Positions 60,317 through 64,000 of a DNA stretch of 64,000 nt are shown piece by piece. The translations under genes were made by a program, and so were the position numbers. The DNA comes from Verrucomicrobiales bacterium (GTDB taxonomy: Bacteria > Verrucomicrobiota > Verrucomicrobiia > Limisphaerales > J093), in contig JABTUJ010000031.1 in NCBI GenBank assembly GCA_015075445.1, forward strand, positions 1-64,000, in the 5' to 3' direction. Numbering within the stretch: the stretch's first letter is position 1; each line of letters opens with the position of its first letter. The notes under the pieces were generated by a model, which saw only the letters and a list, made by a program, of their open reading frames with translations, searched no databases and had not been told where the DNA came from.

Positions 60317-60598
60317 GTGCCATCCCCGAGAAGCCACAGCGACCTGTGCCGGGAGATCGTCCGGTTGCTCCAGCAGGAGCGCGAGAAGCGCGGCTGGACC
60401 AAGTACAGCCTGGCAGCGAAGTCCGGGGTATCTCAACAGATGATCGGCTACTTGGAACGAGGATTGCGGGCACCCTCGTTCGAGACGGTGCTTCGCCTGA
60501 CCGACGCGATCGGCCTGGACCTCGGGGATTTGGTGCGCCGGGCACGCGGACAGCGAGCGCCCGGCGCCCCTGGATCCTCGCCAGACCGCCGCTCCTGA
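60317..60598 (+). CDS. XRE-family transcriptional regulator
   Basis: A 93-residue helix-turn-helix protein from the GTG at 60317. The Cro/C1-type HTH is REKRGWTKYSLAAKSGVSQQMIGYLERGLRAPSFETVLRLTDAIGLDL. A Pro/Arg-rich tail follows. It probably controls its own promoter and the divergent gene at 59729-60253. Small XRE proteins are common at the edges of mobile islands. Confidence 0.8.
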   Translation: MPSPRSHSDLCREIVRLLQQEREKRGWTKYSLAAKSGVSQQMIGYLERGLRAPSFETVLRLTDAIGLDLGDLVRRARGQRAPGAPGSSPDRRS

Positions 60599-60996
60599 GC
60601 TCTCGTGCCGCCAAACAGCAACTGGTGCTCCGGTTGTGCACCGGGCTACCCGCAGCGGTTGGAACGACTTCCACGATTGCCGCGACCGCGGATGGCACCC
60701 CCCTCAGTCCAGAGTCCTCCGCGACAAGTCCCGGCCCTTCGGGCGGAAGGTCGGATTGGGGAATCATACGCTGGAGTCTTCCCGCGTCTGAGGTATTTGC
60801 TTCACGAGCCAAGGGGCTCCTGTAAGACTCTGCGCCACAGTATGAAGCCCAAGGGTCATCGACGGTACGCGGTGTTTACCCTCTTGCGGAACTCGGAAGC
60901 CGGCTTCCCCAGGTCCACCGCCCAGGCCCGGCTTGAGGTCTTCCCCAACCCCAAACCTCGCCGTGACTACTCGATCCGCCGGAGCTTTGCGACCAT
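60599..60996. other. Intergenic, nothing recognised
   Basis: 398 bp of mixed composition without a convincing gene. It separates the XRE regulator from the HTH-radC-helicase cluster and may hold that cluster's promoter. Confidence 0.4.
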
Positions 60997-61227
60997 ATGC
61001 AAGAGCGCCCGCTATCGGTCGGGGAAGTTACGGCGTATTTGGGTGTGAACCCGGACACGGTCAACAAACCGATCACCCGCGAGAGAATGCTCGCCCCCAA
61101 CCTCAGACAGCTCTGGAGGCTCCTCGCCGCTGAAGTGGACGAGTGGGTCAACGGCGGTCACTCCGGGGAGGATGTCGCACCACCCAGGCGTACCGACACT
61201 CCGAAGCACCAACGACCTCGGCACTGA
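60997..61227 (+). CDS. Excisionase/MerR-like HTH DNA-binding protein
   Basis: A 76-residue protein with a HTH_17 domain: PLSVGEVTAYLGVNPDTVNKPITRERMLAPNLRQLWRLLAAEVDEWV. This matches the pattern YLxVxEVAxYLGVxxDTVYKWI...G..WRF...EVDEWV of excisionase-type proteins that open many defence and mobile clusters. The radC gene starts 11 bp downstream (61239), so they are likely co-transcribed. Confidence 0.75.
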   Translation: MQERPLSVGEVTAYLGVNPDTVNKPITRERMLAPNLRQLWRLLAAEVDEWVNGGHSGEDVAPPRRTDTPKHQRPRH

Positions 61228-61238
61228 ACCATCTTCTC

Positions 61239-61925
61239 GTGGGCGAACAATCACAACATGATGGGCACCGGCGACGCCTGCGGGAACGGTTCTTGAAGAG
61301 CGGCTTCGCAGGCTTTGCTGAGCACGAGATTGTCGAACTACTTCTGACGTTGTGTATCCCCAGGCGCGACGTGAAGGCCGCCGCGAAGACCCTCCTCCAG
61401 CGGTTCGGCAATCTTCGCGCGATCCTCGACGCCCCAGCCTCGGACCTCCAGCAGGTCACCGGCATGGGTGAGGTCGCCCCGGTAGCACTTCGCATCATCC
61501 GCGAAACCGCCAACCTTTACCTCCAGCAACAGGCTGAGGAAAGCACAGCCCTCGCATCGCCCGAGTCACTGACCGCCTTCTGGCGCTCCCGACTGGGCGG
61601 ACTCCGGAACGAGGTGTTCGAGATCGCCTACCTCGACTCCGCGTACAAGCTCATCCATGATGGCGTGGAAACCTTGGAGGAAGGCACCGTTGACCGGGCC
61701 GCTGTCTATCCGCGCCGCGTCATCGAGGCCGCACTGCGCCGCGGCGCTGCGGCCATCGTCTGTGCCCACAACCATCCAAGCGGCGACGTTCGCCCTTCCG
61801 AGCAGGATAAAACCCTCACCCGTGCGTTGGTCCTCGCCGCCAACACCGTCCAGCTTAAACTGCTCGATCACCTCATAGTGTCGCCGGATGCCGTGTTCAG
61901 CTTTCGCAAGGAGGGCCTCATGTGA
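61239..61925 (+). CDS. radC: RadC-family JAB/MPN-domain protein
   Basis: About 228 residues from GTG 61239 (VGEQSQHDGHRRRLRERFLKSG), the usual RadC start; the frame is open upstream to 61143. The N-terminal helix-hairpin-helix region is followed by the JAB1/MPN metal-binding motif HNHPSGDVRPSEQD, and FSFRKEGLM ends it. Despite the name, RadC has no proven role in recombination repair and is often carried by mobile and defence islands. Its stop overlaps the start of the helicase gene (GTGA, 61922-61925). Confidence 0.9.
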   Translation: MGEQSQHDGHRRRLRERFLKSGFAGFAEHEIVELLLTLCIPRRDVKAAAKTLLQRFGNLRAILDAPASDLQQVTGMGEVAPVALRIIRETANLYLQQQAEESTALASPESLTAFWRSRLGGLRNEVFEIAYLDSAYKLIHDGVETLEEGTVDRAAVYPRRVIEAALRRGAAAIVCAHNHPSGDVRPSEQDKTLTRALVLAANTVQLKLLDHLIVSPDAVFSFRKEGLM

Positions 61926-64000
61926 CAATCGCCAATCCCATTCTGAAGGCATTCCCGAAGGTCAACGAGAGCCAACGCGCCATCGTCGGCCACACAGACG
62001 GACCGTTGCTCGTCATTGCCGGCCCCGGCTCCGGCAAGACCTTTAGTCTGGTTCTCCGCACGATCAACATCCTCCACCAGGGCCTCGCCAGGCCCCGTGA
62101 GCTCCTTGTTTGCACGTTCACGGAAAAAGCCGCCTTCGAACTCCGCGACCGCATTTCTGCGGCGGCTCAAAAGACCGCGTACAACGGGGACCTCTCGGAA
62201 CTTCGCGTCTCCACCATCCACGGCCTCTGCAACCAGCTTCTCACGCAGCACCGTCACCGCACACCGCTCGGGAGTAACTACGAGACCCTCGACGAACTCA
62301 CCCAGCTCCTCTTCCTGTTCGACAATTTCGACGCCATCATTGGCGAAGGTGCTGGTGGTAGATTCCTCGAGCGCTGGAGCACCAAGTGGACCGCGATTGA
62401 AGGCGCTCGCGACTACTTCAACAAGATCACTGAAGAACTCGTTGACCCGCGCAGGCTCACCAACTCCCCCGACCAGTTTCTCCACGCCATCGGCGCGGCC
62501 TACCAGGCCTACACCGATGCCCTTGCGGAAAAGAACCGCGTTGACTTCGCCCACCTCCAAAAGTACCTGCACGACCTTCTCGAAGATCCCGAAATCGCCG
62601 CCAGCATCACCCGCGGCATCAAGTTCGTGATGGTGGACGAGTACCAGGACACCAACTTCATCCAGGAGCAAATCCTGCTTAAACTGACCGAGCGCTCGCA
62701 CAACCTCTGCGTCGTCGGCGACGAAGACCAAAGCCTCTACCGCTTCCGCGGAGCGACGGTCCGCAACATCCTCGAGTTTACCGCCCGCCTGCCCGGCGCC
62801 AAGGTTGAGAAGCTGGTGATCAACTACCGTTCCCACCAGCGCATCATCACCGCCTACGACAAATGGATGGCTTCGTCCGATTGGACAAACCCCACTGGCC
62901 TGCCTTTCCGTTACGGCAAGACCATCTCCCCGGATCCCGACTCCGCGCACCCCAATTACCCCGCCGTCTTCTGCATCTACGGCGCCACGGAAAAGGACGA
63001 GAGTGAGCGTTTCGCCGCCTTGGTGGAGTTCCTCAAACAGAAAGAAGTCATCGAGGACTACAGCCAGGTCGCGCTCCTGCTCCACAGCGTTCGCCAGGAC
63101 CACAGCGGGCATTACCTCGCCGCCCTGGGCGCGAAGGGCATCCCCGCCTTCTGCCCCCGCGCCCGCGCCTACTTCGACAACGACGAGGTTCGCATGATGG
63201 TAGCCTGCCTCGCCCTCATCTTCGGGTACCACGGCGCCGGTCGCGGTCAGATCTCCGGCGAGTCGCTCGCGAACCTCGCCGCCTACATTGACGAGTGCCT
63301 CAAGGAGCTTGCCATCCGCCACGCTGCCTCACCCGTCGCCGGGACGTTGCGCGAGTTTGTCGCGGCCATCAACGGGCTCAAGGAAGGCCAATCCCTCGAC
63401 CTCCGCCCAGCGGACATCTTCTTCCGCTTGCTCGCGTTCGAGCCGTTCAAGAGCTACGTCAAGAACGAGAATCGCGCCCGCAACCTCGCGGTACTCTCCC
63501 AGCTCCTGAACACGTTCCAGAACTACTACCACTACACCGTCGTCACCTTCAAGAACCGCGAGTACCTCCGCTTCCACCTCTTCAACAGCTTCCTTCGGCT
63601 GCTCCACGAAGGAGGCATCAACGAATACGAAGACCCCGACATGCCTTTTCCCAAAGGCCACGTCCAGGTCATGACCATCCACCAATCCAAAGGCCTCGAA
63701 TTTCCGGTCGTGGTGGTCGGCTCCCTCGCCAACCAGCTCTCGACCGGCAAACAGGTGGACCGCGACCTGCACCCGTTCTACGCGCGCCCGCCGTTCGAAC
63801 CCGAGAGCCGCATCACGCAGTTTGACCGCATGCGCCTCCACTACGTCGCGTTCTCCAGGCCGGAGAAAGTCCTGGTCCTGACTTCGCACAAGTCCCCCAA
63901 AGACCACTTCGCTTCGATTTGGCAGGGCCTGCCGCAATGGCCGTACGTACAGCAGGAACTCCTCGCCGCACAGACCTTCGTCCTCAAGAACCGGATGGTC
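61922..64000 (+). CDS. UvrD/PcrA-type superfamily 1 helicase (cut by window end)
   Basis: It starts with GTG 61922 overlapping the radC stop and runs open to the window end, 693 codons without a stop. Motifs in order are the Q-motif region (NESQRAIVGH), Walker A AGPGSGKTFSL, VCTFTEKAAFELRDRI, STIHGLC, motif II VDEYQDTN, motif III VGDEDQSLYRFRGA, motif IV INYRSHQRI, motif V MTIHQSKGLEFPVVVVGSL and motif VI RLHYVAFSRPEKVLVL. GC and codon use are milder than in the first 55 kb. The helicase motif set is complete; any C-terminal nuclease domain would lie outside the window. Context (HTH, RadC) suggests phage defence or mobile-element maintenance, unproven. Confidence 0.92.
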   Translation, partial: MTIANPILKAFPKVNESQRAIVGHTDGPLLVIAGPGSGKTFSLVLRTINILHQGLARPRELLVCTFTEKAAFELRDRISAAAQKTAYNGDLSELRVSTIHGLCNQLLTQHRHRTPLGSNYETLDELTQLLFLFDNFDAIIGEGAGGRFLERWSTKWTAIEGARDYFNKITEELVDPRRLTNSPDQFLHAIGAAYQAYTDALAEKNRVDFAHLQKYLHDLLEDPEIAASITRGIKFVMVDEYQDTNFIQEQILLKLTERSHNLCVVGDEDQSLYRFRGATVRNILEFTARLPGAKVEKLVINYRSHQRIITAYDKWMASSDWTNPTGLPFRYGKTISPDPDSAHPNYPAVFCIYGATEKDESERFAALVEFLKQKEVIEDYSQVALLLHSVRQDHSGHYLAALGAKGIPAFCPRARAYFDNDEVRMMVACLALIFGYHGAGRGQISGESLANLAAYIDECLKELAIRHAASPVAGTLREFVAAINGLKEGQSLDLRPADIFFRLLAFEPFKSYVKNENRARNLAVLSQLLNTFQNYYHYTVVTFKNREYLRFHLFNSFLRLLHEGGINEYEDPDMPFPKGHVQVMTIHQSKGLEFPVVVVGSLANQLSTGKQVDRDLHPFYARPPFEPESRITQFDRMRLHYVAFSRPEKVLVLTSHKSPKDHFASIWQGLPQWPYVQQELLAAQTFVLKNRMV

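Noticed and set aside
1..64000. Diversity-generating retroelement, retron or transposase
   Set aside because: No reverse transcriptase or transposase motif was seen on either strand, so the repeats are non-autonomous or generated by slippage.

Overview
The window is high-GC bacterial DNA. It most likely comes from a Verrucomicrobiota-type organism (PVC group). I infer this from the family of large Ser/Thr kinases with a conserved N-terminal cap (MNPTPHE...DRECAGDPALRAR), the sulfatase, DUF4962/heparinase and PF07638-type ECF sigma genes, and many short interspersed repeats, including ones that translate as AGFQPAP. There is no rRNA gene, so this placement is an inference. No CRISPR array, reverse transcriptase or transposase was seen. 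One tRNA (Gly-CCC) is present.

Layout. 0-7 kb holds a DUF885 peptidase-like gene, then mutY, thiD and an S8 protease with a P domain. 7-15 kb holds secreted beta-propeller proteins (HAF and FG-GAP repeats with PKD domains), a CHASE3-sigma54 regulator, an Asp-box sialidase-like protein and an ECF sigma factor. 15.5-38 kb is an accessory region. It contains five paralogous transmembrane Ser/Thr kinase genes on the minus strand (called A-E here), of which only D is intact. Between them lie five toxin-antitoxin-like loci (RHH/VapC, MNT/HEPN remnant, a small ORF with an AbiEii-like nucleotidyltransferase, ParD/ParE, and a frameshifted VapC pair), a dead aldehyde dehydrogenase, a heparinase fragment and hairpin repeats. 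38-47 kb has a heparinase with an internal deletion, a sulfatase with HEAT repeats, glnD and xylB. 47-51 kb is a four-gene Mla-type lipid transport operon. 51-59 kb has dnaE, a two-component system and a glutaminase-STAS-cNMP fusion. After tRNA-Gly the window ends in an accessory stretch (XRE regulator, excisionase-like HTH, radC, a UvrD-type helicase cut by the window edge) that looks like the start of a mobile or defence island.

The most interesting signal is in the kinase family. Each gene carries tandem 7-bp repeats at the same one or two loops of the catalytic domain. Since 7 is not a multiple of 3, any change in copy number shifts the frame. Kinases B and D are in frame across the first tract; C and E are out of frame. 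All five genes share a conserved element just upstream (core TTTTCCGGGACAG...TGCGC), a candidate common promoter. This suggests a phase-variable, co-regulated receptor-kinase family. Against it, small indels cluster in the most similar parts of the paralogues, so mis-assembly or poor polishing must be excluded first.

Several other genes carry frameshifts, stops or internal deletions (ALDH, heparinase, FG-GAP proteins, CHASE3 regulator, FHA protein, VapC). The large internal deletions look real. The single-base shifts could be either decay or sequence error.
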